This document shows positions 47,666 to 56,514 of a stretch of 64,000 nucleotides of DNA, in pieces. This DNA is from Fodinibius salipaludis (GTDB lineage Bacteria; Bacteroidota; Rhodothermia; Balneolales; Balneolaceae), in the NCBI RefSeq assembly GCF_002287075.1, contig NZ_NSKE01000008.1:62001-126000 (forward strand), read 5' to 3'. A program made the position numbers and the translations under genes. The notes beneath the pieces were generated by a model that saw nothing but the letters and a program-made list of their open reading frames with translations, was not told where the DNA came from and did not search any database. How positions within the stretch are numbered: the stretch's first letter is position 1; each line of letters opens with the position of its first letter.

Positions 47666-49179
47666 TTAAAACTGGTCAGCAAATGAATCAAAAGCAGTCG
47701 CAACAACAGCGACTGTCTCCTCAGCAGATACAGTATATCAAGTTGTTGCAGCTGCCGACGGTGGCGTTGGAGCAGCGTATCAAAGATGAGCTGGAGGAGA
47801 ATCCGGTATTGGAAGAGGGAGAATCTGAAGATTCTTTTGATGAGTTAGAGGAGACGGAATGGGAAGAACAGAAAGAGGAGGAGCTGGAACCCGTTGATCA
47901 GAATGAGGAGATTGACTGGGATGAGTATATGCAAAATACAGAGTACGACGGTGAAAACTATAGCGGTGGATCGAGCTATTCCGGAGGGGGCGGTGACGAG
48001 AGCTGGCGTGATTTGCCGAATCCCTATCACGAATCGTTACTGGAAGAGCTCGAACACCAGGTCAGTCTGCTTGATTTTAATGAAGAGCAAAAGTTGATTG
48101 CAGATCAGATTCTGGGTTCGCTCGATCATGACGGATATTTTCGTCGTGAGATTGAGGCCGTTGTCGACAATATTGCGTTTAATCACGGGACGCTAACCAA
48201 TGAGGAGGAAGTCGAGAAGGTAAGGAAAGAGATTCAACAGTTAGATCCACCGGGCATTGCCTCGCGCGATTTGCGTGATTGCCTGCTTGTGCAACTCGAA
48301 CTGATGAATGATGAAAAAGGCCGCGATGATGCTATTAAAATGCTGCGCGACCACTGGGATCTTTTTGAGAAAAAACACTTCAAGAAGCTTAAAAAGAAGC
48401 TGGATATTAATGATGAAGAACTCCAAACGGCTTTTGATTGTGTTACGGGGTTGGATCCCAAGCCGGGAGCCGTAGGAACGGCTGTTGATGCTACTTCTAA
48501 TTATATCGAGCCTGATTTTGAGGTTTACTATCAGCCGGCCGAGAAGGGGGAAGTTGAGGGAGAAGAGGAAGGTGATTTTGTGATTTCACTCAATAATGGA
48601 AATGTGCCGCCACTACGTATCTCACCACGATATAAAGAGATGTGGGACGATCTTAAAAAGAAGAAAAAGTCCAACAAACAGACAAAAGAGACCAAGAACT
48701 TTATTAAGAATAAGATAGAGTCGGCCCAGTGGTTTATTGATTCCATTCGTCAGCGACAAAATACGCTGATGAATACAATGAAAACGATTGTGGCTCTGCA
48801 GGAAGATTTTTTTAAGTACGGGGAGGGATTAAAGCCAATGATCCTGAAAGATATTGCCGAGCGGGTAAACCTGGATATCTCAACTATATCTAGGGTAGTA
48901 AACGGAAAGTACGTACAGACACATTTTGGCGTCTTTGAATTGAAATACTTTTTCAGTGAAGGTATTGAAACCGAAGACGGTGAAGAGGTTTCAAGTACAG
49001 AGGTGAAAAATGCTGTGCAGGAGATTGTGGATAATGAAGATAAACAGAGTCCGCTTAGCGATCAGGCGATCGTTAAAAAACTGAAAAAGCGAGGGTATAA
49101 AGTAGCACGCCGTACGGTCAGTAAATATCGTAAGAAGCTGAATATTCCTGTGGCTCGTCTGCGAAAGCAGATTATGTAA
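47662..49179 (+). CDS. rpoN: RNA polymerase sigma-54 factor
   Basis: A 505-residue sigma-54. The N-terminal glutamine-rich region I ('QKQSQQQRLSPQQIQYIKLL') binds activators; an acidic region II follows. The core-binding and DNA-binding domains contain 'DPPGIASRDLRDCLLVQLEL', 'RQRQNTLMNTMKTIVALQ' and an HTH ('LKDIAERVNLDISTISRVVN'). The RpoN box is 'VARRTVSKYRKKL' near the C-terminus. No bacterial enhancer-binding protein is encoded in the window, so its targets lie elsewhere. Ends eight bases into the convergent gene at 49172. Confidence 0.97.
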   Translation: MIKTGQQMNQKQSQQQRLSPQQIQYIKLLQLPTVALEQRIKDELEENPVLEEGESEDSFDELEETEWEEQKEEELEPVDQNEEIDWDEYMQNTEYDGENYSGGSSYSGGGGDESWRDLPNPYHESLLEELEHQVSLLDFNEEQKLIADQILGSLDHDGYFRREIEAVVDNIAFNHGTLTNEEEVEKVRKEIQQLDPPGIASRDLRDCLLVQLELMNDEKGRDDAIKMLRDHWDLFEKKHFKKLKKKLDINDEELQTAFDCVTGLDPKPGAVGTAVDATSNYIEPDFEVYYQPAEKGEVEGEEEGDFVISLNNGNVPPLRISPRYKEMWDDLKKKKKSNKQTKETKNFIKNKIESAQWFIDSIRQRQNTLMNTMKTIVALQEDFFKYGEGLKPMILKDIAERVNLDISTISRVVNGKYVQTHFGVFELKYFFSEGIETEDGEEVSSTEVKNAVQEIVDNEDKQSPLSDQAIVKKLKKRGYKVARRTVSKYRKKLNIPVARLRKQIM

Positions 49180-50677
49180 GGTTTAGCGCCAAGGTTAACA
49201 CGTCCATCCATTGCTCATTTGTAGAAAACCATATCAGAATACCTGCAATTATTATTGTGTAGGGAATGGCAGTTTTAAACAAATGCTTGATTTTAGATCT
49301 TGCAAAGCGAATAATATCAAGTGCAGAAAAGTTGTAGCTAAGTAAGAATAGCAGCAGTGCAAAAGCGGTAAAAAGTGCTGCACTTTTGGATTCCGATGTT
49401 GAAAAGAAAGTGATTGCAGCAGTACAAAATAGAAAGTTAAGCTGCAACGGCCATGCATATACGGTTGCTATCTGTGTGAAGGATTTTATCTTCTTGTGGC
49501 TAAAATAGAGCCAGATAATACTTGAAAGAGAAATCAATAGAACCAGCAGAAAAGTCCATATAAATATTGATAGTGGGCTATTTCCAGCTATTGAAAGCTC
49601 CGGGAAATGATGAAAAAAGGCTTCTTGCCCTATTGGAGTTAAGAATATAGAAAATACTACATACGTGGCTGTGGATAACAGTAGTGCATTTTGTAAAATG
49701 ATGATGACGGCAGGCATCGGGGACCGAATGAGGCGCTTAAAAATATCATCAATAAAAAACTTGTGAGCAGTAAAGTATCGGAATAATGATTTACGATATA
49801 AGGGGCTGGTATTGTAATGCAGTGCCAGGCTTCCCCAAATTAACAAAAGCAGAACCATAGGAAGAACGGTGTTGTCCGGTGTAGGAATAGTTTCATTTGG
49901 AAGAGGAAAAATGAGTTCTGATTGGGAAGAAAGGGTTTGTAAGATTTCTGTAAATTGCGGATGTGTTTTGACCATCATAAGAAGCCATCCCGAATCTACA
50001 AAAATCGTATTGTTTTTAGATTGATCTACTGCTGATACAAAGTTTTTGAAGGGCTTTAAAAACGGCTTCAGTTCATCCGAAGGAGTATAGTAGAGATAGT
50101 TGTTCGTGTTTGCAGCTGAAAGTGATAGGGAATAAACATTTTTGGGCGTTACAGGGATATTAATAATCGAAAATGAAACTACAGAACTATCTGTCACGAG
50201 TGCAGACCTGCTCTTGTGATATAAATCTATCCCTTTTGTCTGCTTAATTTTTTCGGCAAACGAAGTAACTGATTCCCAAAAGGCGGGGTCGTATACACTG
50301 CCGTAATTAAATAAGCCTATTGCCTTTACCGAGGGTTGTGACAGGTAGCTTGTAGCGTTATTCTCAATGTGGGTAATAAGGCTCGAATCAGGGTTGGAAA
50401 AGGTATGGGTAACGGGGAAATTTATATCCAAATTACCATATACATTAAATCCCAACCTGTCGATTTGATTCCATACCTCACGAGTAGGCGGAGTATCGAT
50501 TTCCAGGATCGAAACTCCAAGCTCGTGAAATTGTTGCAGCTGTACATTGGCTGAGTCGGTATTACTGGGGATATCCCAAACTACCCCCAGCTGTGACTGG
50601 CCGTATAGTTCTTCGGTTTGGGAAACCCCGAGCAGTAAAAGGGCAGCGAAAAAATAATAAAATCGAAAGTTTGTCAA
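49172..50677 (-). CDS. Exported-domain/multi-TM protein of unknown function
   Basis: A 501-residue protein. A signal-like N-terminus ('FYYFFAALLLLGVSQTEELY') precedes about 230 exported residues that read like the start of a TIM-barrel glycosidase ('LGVVWDIPSNTDS', 'FHELGVSILEIDTPP', 'IDRLGFNVYGNLD', 'VKAIGLFNYGSVYDPAFWES'). After about residue 270 come six or seven membrane helices. I do not recognise the combination. Start is TTG 50677, the only candidate. It follows the Lrp gene by 18 bp and may be part of its operon. Confidence 0.82.
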   Translation of the reverse strand: MTNFRFYYFFAALLLLGVSQTEELYGQSQLGVVWDIPSNTDSANVQLQQFHELGVSILEIDTPPTREVWNQIDRLGFNVYGNLDINFPVTHTFSNPDSSLITHIENNATSYLSQPSVKAIGLFNYGSVYDPAFWESVTSFAEKIKQTKGIDLYHKSRSALVTDSSVVSFSIINIPVTPKNVYSLSLSAANTNNYLYYTPSDELKPFLKPFKNFVSAVDQSKNNTIFVDSGWLLMMVKTHPQFTEILQTLSSQSELIFPLPNETIPTPDNTVLPMVLLLLIWGSLALHYNTSPLYRKSLFRYFTAHKFFIDDIFKRLIRSPMPAVIIILQNALLLSTATYVVFSIFLTPIGQEAFFHHFPELSIAGNSPLSIFIWTFLLVLLISLSSIIWLYFSHKKIKSFTQIATVYAWPLQLNFLFCTAAITFFSTSESKSAALFTAFALLLFLLSYNFSALDIIRFARSKIKHLFKTAIPYTIIIAGILIWFSTNEQWMDVLTLALNLT

Positions 50678-50695
50678 TGTACGGGAAAAAGAGAT

Positions 50696-51172
50696 TTATT
50701 TGGGATCGATCGTCTTTTCAATAGGCAGTTCATTTGTTTCTTTAAAACTGCTGAGAACAACATTTGATCGGCTTTTGCTAACTCCATCCCACGATTGAAT
50801 TTTAGAAAGCAATTGTTCAAACGATGATGTGTTTTCTGTTCGAATTTTTAGGATATGTGACCCGTCCCCGGTTATTGAATGACATTCCAGAATTTCCGGT
50901 TCTGCTACCGCATTTTCAATAAAGATGGGATAATTATCCGAGCCGTCCACTTCTACAAATACGAATGCTGTAATATCAAATTTGAACTTTTTAGAATCGA
51001 GAAGTGCAGTGTATCCTTTTATTAAATCCTTTTCTTCCAGTTTGCGCATCCTTTCTGATACTGAAGGAACTGACAGGTGAACAATTTCTGCCAGTTTGTT
51101 GCGCTGCGACCGTCCATCTTTTTGGAGATGGTTTAATATTTTAATATCAATTTCGTCTAATCCTTGAGCCAT
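50696..51172 (-). CDS. Lrp/AsnC family transcriptional regulator
   Basis: A 158-residue regulator: N-terminal HTH ('GLDEIDIKILNHLQKDGRS', 'KLAEIVHLSVPSVSERMRKL') and a C-terminal RAM/effector domain ('DITAFVFVEVDGSDNYPIFI', 'CHSITGDGSHILKIRTENTS'). Members sense amino acids as octamers. It is divergent from serS across 202 bp and could control either serS or the downstream membrane gene; no clear binding-site palindrome was identified. Length is normal. Confidence 0.93.
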   Translation of the reverse strand: MAQGLDEIDIKILNHLQKDGRSQRNKLAEIVHLSVPSVSERMRKLEEKDLIKGYTALLDSKKFKFDITAFVFVEVDGSDNYPIFIENAVAEPEILECHSITGDGSHILKIRTENTSSFEQLLSKIQSWDGVSKSRSNVVLSSFKETNELPIEKTIDPK

Positions 51173-51374
51173 AATCTGTAAAATGTCCTTAATTTTCTAT
51201 TATTATTTTAAAATAGCCTAAAATAATTAGGAATTCAAGCTCTATGGACGGCTTTGCCGGAATTTTTTTAGTGATTATAGAAAGAAGTCATTACAAGGAT
51301 TTTGGGTTCAAACCTTTCGTTTAACTCCCTTATCTTTAGCCAAACTATCAACGAAATTTCAAACACATTACCCG

Positions 51375-52649
51375 ATGTTAGACGTCACTTTTATCAGAAA
51401 TAATCCCGATTTAGTTAAGCAAGCGATGAAAAATAAGGGAGAGGAGAATCCCCAGATTGTTGATGAAATTATCAGTATTGATGAACAGTGGCGTTCACTT
51501 GTGGAGGAGACGGATAACCTGCGGAATGAAAGCAATACCAAGGCCAAGAAAATTGGTGAGCTAATGGGGCAGGGTAAAAATGAGGAAGCCCAGGAGATTA
51601 TTTCTTATACCACCGAACTAAAGGAACAAATACAGGAAAAGGAAGATAAGCTTAGATCACTGAAGACGGCGCGCGAAGATCTCTTGCATAAAATTCCTAA
51701 TGTGCCGCACGAGTCGGTACCTGTAGGACAAACGGAAGAGGACAACGAGGTTATTAAAACGTGGGGAGATCCCAATAAAGAAGACTGGCGCAAGCCCCAC
51801 TGGGAGCTGGTCGAGGAGCAGGGTTGGATTGATTTTGATCGGGGTGCTAAAGTAACGGGAGCGGGGTTTCCATTTTATGTAGGTCCGCTGGCCCAGCTAC
51901 AGCGCGCGCTGATTAACTACTTTTTGAATAGAGCTGCCAAGGCAGGTTATACCGAGTTGCAAGTGCCCTATTTTGTGAATGAAGATTCCGCGCGCGGTAC
52001 GGGACAAATCCCCGACAAGGAAGATATGATGTATGAGATTCCGAGGGATGAGTTTTTTATGATCCCTACGGCTGAGGTCCCGGTAACAAATTTTCATCGC
52101 GACGAGATTTTAGAAGATGAGCAGCTGCCGCTTTATTATACGTCTTATACGCCTTGCTGGCGGCGTGAGGCAGGCTCGTACGGAAAAGATGTACGAGGAT
52201 TAAATCGGCTGCACCAATTTGACAAGGTTGAGTTGGTAAAAATAGTTCATCCTGAAACAGCTTATGATGAGCTGGAAACCCTGCGCGAACATGCCGAGTC
52301 ACTGCTGCAAGAATTGAATATCCCGTATCGTACTTTGTTAATGTGTACCGGAGATATGGGCTTTACGCAATCAAAAAAGTACGATCTTGAAGTATGGAGT
52401 CCGGGTCAACAGCAATGGCTGGAGGTGAGTTCCTGTTCTAACTTTGGGAGCTTCCAGGCGCGACGTATGATGATTCGTCGGCGTAAAGAAAATGGAGACA
52501 CCGAAACTGTGCATACGCTTAATGGATCCGGCTTGGCATTACCCCGGGTTGTAGCAGCTATTTTGGAGATCTATCAGCAGAAAGATGGCAGCATTAAAAT
52601 TCCTGAAGTCTTGCAACCGTTCATGGGAACAGAAATGATTTCTGAATGA
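51375..52649 (+). CDS. serS: Seryl-tRNA synthetase
   Basis: A 424-residue class II synthetase. N-terminal coiled-coil arm (about residues 30-105) binds tRNA(Ser). Class II motif 2 is 'TSYTPCWRREAGSYGKDVRG' near 250 and motif 3 'LNGSGLALPRVVAAILE' near 380; the serine pocket 'FFMIPTAEVPVTN' is present. It charges Ser and provides Ser-tRNA(Sec) where needed. No T-box leader is seen upstream. It stands alone, divergent from the Lrp gene. Confidence 0.97.
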   Translation: MLDVTFIRNNPDLVKQAMKNKGEENPQIVDEIISIDEQWRSLVEETDNLRNESNTKAKKIGELMGQGKNEEAQEIISYTTELKEQIQEKEDKLRSLKTAREDLLHKIPNVPHESVPVGQTEEDNEVIKTWGDPNKEDWRKPHWELVEEQGWIDFDRGAKVTGAGFPFYVGPLAQLQRALINYFLNRAAKAGYTELQVPYFVNEDSARGTGQIPDKEDMMYEIPRDEFFMIPTAEVPVTNFHRDEILEDEQLPLYYTSYTPCWRREAGSYGKDVRGLNRLHQFDKVELVKIVHPETAYDELETLREHAESLLQELNIPYRTLLMCTGDMGFTQSKKYDLEVWSPGQQQWLEVSSCSNFGSFQARRMMIRRRKENGDTETVHTLNGSGLALPRVVAAILEIYQQKDGSIKIPEVLQPFMGTEMISE

Positions 52650-52688
52650 GCTTTCCTTTTAATTTTTAGATAACAAGAGCTACATTTT

Positions 52689-53450
52689 ATGGGAGAATCT
52701 CAAAGTATTTGGGGCGATAGAACCTTAGAATCAGATAAAATGGAGTCTGTCTCCATCGGGAATCTTCATCTGTGGATCCTTTTTAAAGACTCCGACCTTT
52801 GGATCGGTTATATACATGATGAAACCGAAGAGAGAGAAATATCGGAACCACCCAGAGATTTGGATTGGATTCGGTGGGCGATGGAAGGGGAGGTGCAAAA
52901 TATTCGTCTTGTGCCCGTATTCCCCGATTTACCACTGGTAGTTAAATCGGAGTACACCTTGAAGATAAGGTCGAATTCGAAGATTCAGGTTTTTGCAAGA
53001 ATGCCAATTTGGGTTCGGGTTGTAATTCCCCGAAGTAATTTTCAGCTAATAGAGGTGCCAATTATTCCGCTTTCCCGAACCTGGTTCGGGATTCCGACCG
53101 AAGGAGAGCTTTGTTATCATGCTACTACTAAAGCCCGGAGAGATTTATCAAAAATTGATCCCAAACCACATTTGGTAAATTGTCCTATACTAATATCGAA
53201 TAAATCGGAAGAAGATCTCATATTTGAGAACTTTTGTTATCGCGTTGAGCGCTTGGGTATTTACCAACACAAAAATGAATTGTGGGCTGACGAGACCCAA
53301 ATTATTTATCAAGGCGAAAGCTTGAATAGTGAAGTTGTCATGACGGGGAAATTACCTAAGGGAATTACTAAAAAGCAATTATTAACGGAACCCCGAAAGA
53401 AAATACAGAAAAGCCTGGCAACGCGTACTTTTAAGCGTCTTTTTGACTAA
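52689..53450 (+). CDS. DUF432-like protein next to an MscS channel
   Basis: A 253-residue cytosolic protein without signal or membrane segment. The layout 'MEGEVQNIRLVPVFPDLPLV' then 'RMPIWVRVVIP' and a Trp/Pro-rich middle resembles DUF432, a family first described in archaea and often encoded beside MscS-type channels. Here too the next gene, 24 bp downstream, is an MscS channel. The family assignment is by pattern memory, not alignment. It may be a cytosolic partner or gate regulator of the channel; that is inference. Confidence 0.65.
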   Translation: MGESQSIWGDRTLESDKMESVSIGNLHLWILFKDSDLWIGYIHDETEEREISEPPRDLDWIRWAMEGEVQNIRLVPVFPDLPLVVKSEYTLKIRSNSKIQVFARMPIWVRVVIPRSNFQLIEVPIIPLSRTWFGIPTEGELCYHATTKARRDLSKIDPKPHLVNCPILISNKSEEDLIFENFCYRVERLGIYQHKNELWADETQIIYQGESLNSEVVMTGKLPKGITKKQLLTEPRKKIQKSLATRTFKRLFD

Positions 53451-53474
53451 TTTCAAAACTTTAGGAATCAGATC

Positions 53475-54356
53475 ATGGATTTTCCACAGGATCTTTTATC
53501 AACTATTACTGATTATATTTCTACAGAGACATTTCAGCTGCTTGTTAAGGTAATACTGATCATTGTTATTACCCTGCCGTTATTACTTATCCTGCGAGGA
53601 TGGGCTAAGCGCTTTTTTACAAAAAAGTATGCTCCACACTACGGTATGCTTGCCGGCAAAATTGTGTTTTATTCCGGATTGATACTTATGCTCATAACCA
53701 TAATGGGACAGTTGGGTATTAGCCTGGCTCCTTTGTTAGCGGGGGCCGGTATAGTTGGTATAGCACTTGGTTTTGCCTCTCAGACAAGTGTGTCAAATAT
53801 AATAAGTGGTCTTTTTCTAATTGCCGAGCAACCGTTTAAGGTTGATGATATTATTAGTGTGGGAAATACAATAGGCTTTGTGATGTCAATTGATGTGCTT
53901 TCGGTTAAGCTTAGAACCTTTGATAATATGTTTGTACGTATTCCCAACGAAACTATTATCAAAACGGAAGTAACTAACCTGACACGCTTTCCGATTCGGC
54001 GTTTTAGTGCCAAGGTGTCCGTAGCGTATAAAGAGAATATTAATCAGGTACGCGAAATTTTGATGGATGTAGCAGAGAAGAACCAATATTCACTTAGTGA
54101 GCCTGAGCCATCTATTATTTTCGATGCCTTTGGTACCTCTTCCATAGATCTAAGTTTTAGAGTGTGGGCTCCTGTCGATGAATGGATTTTGCTTAAAAAT
54201 ACGATTCAGGAAGAAATTAAAGAGCGGTTTGATGAGGAGGGAATAGAAATACCTTTTCCCCATGTCTCACTGTATTCCGGATCAGCCAGTAAAGCTATAC
54301 CCTTTGAACTGGTCTCTGGGGCAGAAAATTTACAACAAGATGCCGATCAGGAATAA
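53475..54356 (+). CDS. Small-conductance mechanosensitive channel (MscS family)
   Basis: A 293-residue channel: three membrane segments ('LLVKVILIIVITLPLLLIL', 'IVFYSGLILMLITIMGQLGI', and the pore helix 'GIVGIALGFASQTSVSNIIS'), then the beta domain ('PFKVDDIISVGNTIGFVMSI') and a C-terminal alpha/beta domain. It opens on membrane tension to release solutes during hypo-osmotic shock. Start ATG 53475 gives the compact form of the family. It is likely co-transcribed with the DUF432 gene before it. Confidence 0.94.
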   Translation: MDFPQDLLSTITDYISTETFQLLVKVILIIVITLPLLLILRGWAKRFFTKKYAPHYGMLAGKIVFYSGLILMLITIMGQLGISLAPLLAGAGIVGIALGFASQTSVSNIISGLFLIAEQPFKVDDIISVGNTIGFVMSIDVLSVKLRTFDNMFVRIPNETIIKTEVTNLTRFPIRRFSAKVSVAYKENINQVREILMDVAEKNQYSLSEPEPSIIFDAFGTSSIDLSFRVWAPVDEWILLKNTIQEEIKERFDEEGIEIPFPHVSLYSGSASKAIPFELVSGAENLQQDADQE

Positions 54357-54571
54357 TATGTTGAGTTATAGTAGCTCTGTTTGAACGCTTTGTAGATGAA
54401 GTATATACCTAATGCCAAAAGGGCAATGATGATTACAGTGCCCCAAAAAATATAGGCCAGACAGGGGAGTATAATAATACAGAGAATACCAATGATGAAC
54501 CGATATGGATTAGAATAAAAGCTGTAGGCATTGAGTCCGGTAACGAGTAAACGCAGAATTCGATTAACCAT
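54347..54571 (-). CDS. Small membrane protein, unknown
   Basis: A 74-residue hydrophobic protein with two or three helices ('FIIGILCIIILPCLAYIFW', 'VIIIALLALGIYFIYKAF') and a basic/polar C-terminus. I recognise no family. Its last ten bases overlap the convergent mscS 3' end, and it is divergent from the DUF72 gene, so it would be transcribed alone. Hydrophobic periodicity and an ATG start support it, but coding status is unproven. Confidence 0.55.
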   Translation of the reverse strand: MVNRILRLLVTGLNAYSFYSNPYRFIIGILCIIILPCLAYIFWGTVIIIALLALGIYFIYKAFKQSYYNSTYYS

Positions 54572-54660
54572 TGGGTCAGTTTTTCTTTTGGATATCTTGC
54601 AAATAGGCTTACGATTTACAGAGGCAATTGATTCAGTAATAATCCAGTGTAACAGGTATT

Positions 54661-55374
54661 ATGTCTGATTTATTTATTGGCACCAGCGGTTGGTCATATA
54701 AAGGGTGGGGCAATTTTTACCCAAAGGATATCCCCCAAAAGGATTACCTTAAATATTATATCAGGCATTTTAATTCTGTGGAGGTTAATGCAACGTATTA
54801 CAATCTGCCTACTGAAAAGGCAGTAAGAAATTGGAAAGAAACAGCTGACGATAAATTCCATTTTTCTGTAAAAGGTCATCGTCGTATTACTCACTACAAC
54901 AAAATGAAAGATATTGATGACCCTTTAAATCAATACTTAAGTCGTATACGGAGACTGGGCGAGTCTCTTAAGACAATCTTTTGGCAGTTTCCGCCCAACT
55001 TTAAAAAGAATGCCGAGCGGTTAGACTCTTTTTTAGAAAAGTTGCCCGAGGATCAGCAATTCGCTTTTGAGTTCAGGCATACTTCGTGGTTAGATGAGGA
55101 AGTGTATAATTTACTTTCAGATAAAAATGCCGCAATTGTTTGGCATAGCTCAGGCAAATTTCCGAATGATTGTACCCCTACAGCAGACTTTATCTATATC
55201 AGATTTCACGGACTTACGGGGTACCGGTATAACTACAAAAAATCGGATTTAGAGCCCTGGGCAGAAATTATACAAAAACAGTTGGAGGAAGGGCAGGATG
55301 CACAAATCTATTTTAATAATCCGGGAGGCAACGCTATTGAAAGCGCCCAAATGATGCGAAATTTACTCAGTTAA
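54661..55374 (+). CDS. DUF72 (YecE-like) family protein
   Basis: A 237-residue TIM-barrel-like protein beginning 'FIGTSGWSYKGWGNFYP', with 'FNSVEVNATYYNLP', 'FHFSVKGHRRITH', 'FWQFPPNFKKNAERL', 'FAFEFRHTSWLDEEVY' and 'FIYIRFHGLTGYRYNY', the ordered DUF72 motifs. Structural relatives are sugar isomerase/endonuclease-IV-like barrels, but function is unknown. It is a single gene, divergent from the small membrane protein and convergent with dusB. Confidence 0.93.
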   Translation: MSDLFIGTSGWSYKGWGNFYPKDIPQKDYLKYYIRHFNSVEVNATYYNLPTEKAVRNWKETADDKFHFSVKGHRRITHYNKMKDIDDPLNQYLSRIRRLGESLKTIFWQFPPNFKKNAERLDSFLEKLPEDQQFAFEFRHTSWLDEEVYNLLSDKNAAIVWHSSGKFPNDCTPTADFIYIRFHGLTGYRYNYKKSDLEPWAEIIQKQLEEGQDAQIYFNNPGGNAIESAQMMRNLLS

Positions 55375-55398
55375 TCCAGTCTATTTTCGGGAAATAAG

Positions 55399-56391
55399 CT
55401 ATGATGCCACTGCCAACATCTCCTGCTCTTTAAAGTTCATGAGCAAGTCAATAATAGGATCCATTTCTGACTCCTTCATGATCTCGGCACGCAGTTGACG
55501 ACTGTTACGGATTCCTTTCAGATACTGCCCATAATGTTTTTTCATGATGATAACACCATATCGTTCCCCGTGGTGATCAACCGACCGTCGCAGCTGTTCT
55601 GCACACAGATCAACGCGATCCTCAATCGTGGGTTCAGGTAATAATTCGCCGGTGTCGATATAGTGGCGCGTACGGTCAAAAATCCAGGGATTACCGATCG
55701 CACCGCGGCCAATCATAACACCGTCAACGCCGGTTTCGTCGAACATACACTTGGCGTCTTCAGGCGAAGTAACATCCCCATTACCAATAATAGGAATTTC
55801 CAGACCGGGGGTGTCTTTAACATATTTCAGATAATCCCAGCGAGCATCGCCCTTATATTTTTGGTTGCGGGTACGGGCATGTATGGCAAGAGCCTTAATA
55901 CCGACAGACTGCAGACGCAGGGCTACTTCGCGAATTTTAATTGTTTTATTATCCCAGCCCAAGCGGGTCTTGGCTGTAACAGGGACATCGCCAACAGCAT
56001 CAACAACACTGGCAGCCATCCGCTCCATCATATCGAGATCACGGAGACATCCTGCACCGGCCCCCTTTTTGGCAATTTTATAAACCGGACATCCAAAATT
56101 GATGTCAATGATATCGGGATTTTCTTTTTCGGCCGTTTGGGCTGCATCTTCCATTGCTTCTTCACGTCCGCCAAAAATCTGTACGCCGAACGGACGCTGT
56201 TCCTCAGTAAAATCCATCTTGTGCAGTGCCTGGTCGTTGTCGCGCACAATTGCTTCCGAACTAATAAATTCGGTATATACTACAGCGGCTCCTTTACGAC
56301 GGCAGATGGTCCGGAATGGGGAATCCGTTACATCCTCCATAGGAGCGAGTAGAATGGGGTTATTCCCGAGATCGATGTCACCTATTTTCAC
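55399..56391 (-). CDS. dusB: tRNA-dihydrouridine synthase
   Basis: A 330-residue FMN enzyme that reduces uridines in the tRNA D-loop. FMN/catalytic motifs are 'LAPMEDVTDSPFRTICRRKG' at the N-terminus, 'DINFGCPVYKIAKKGAG' with the catalytic cysteine in 'GAGCLRD' nearby (about 110), 'VTAKTRLGWD', 'AIHARTRNQKYKG' and 'GNGDVTSPEDA', and 'GVMIGRGAIGNPWIF'. The helical tRNA-binding domain is C-terminal. Start is GTG 56391. It ends 25 bp from the convergent DUF72 gene. Confidence 0.95.
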   Translation of the reverse strand: MKIGDIDLGNNPILLAPMEDVTDSPFRTICRRKGAAVVYTEFISSEAIVRDNDQALHKMDFTEEQRPFGVQIFGGREEAMEDAAQTAEKENPDIIDINFGCPVYKIAKKGAGAGCLRDLDMMERMAASVVDAVGDVPVTAKTRLGWDNKTIKIREVALRLQSVGIKALAIHARTRNQKYKGDARWDYLKYVKDTPGLEIPIIGNGDVTSPEDAKCMFDETGVDGVMIGRGAIGNPWIFDRTRHYIDTGELLPEPTIEDRVDLCAEQLRRSVDHHGERYGVIIMKKHYGQYLKGIRNSRQLRAEIMKESEMDPIIDLLMNFKEQEMLAVAS

Positions 56392-56514
56392 AGTGGAATA
56401 AGTATTGGGTTAAATTTGAATTAATTAATATAAGAAGTTTGACAGTAAACGTCGATAAGTTCCTATAATTGATATATTTTGAACTCAAATGAATGTGAGC
56501 TAAAAAAATATGAT

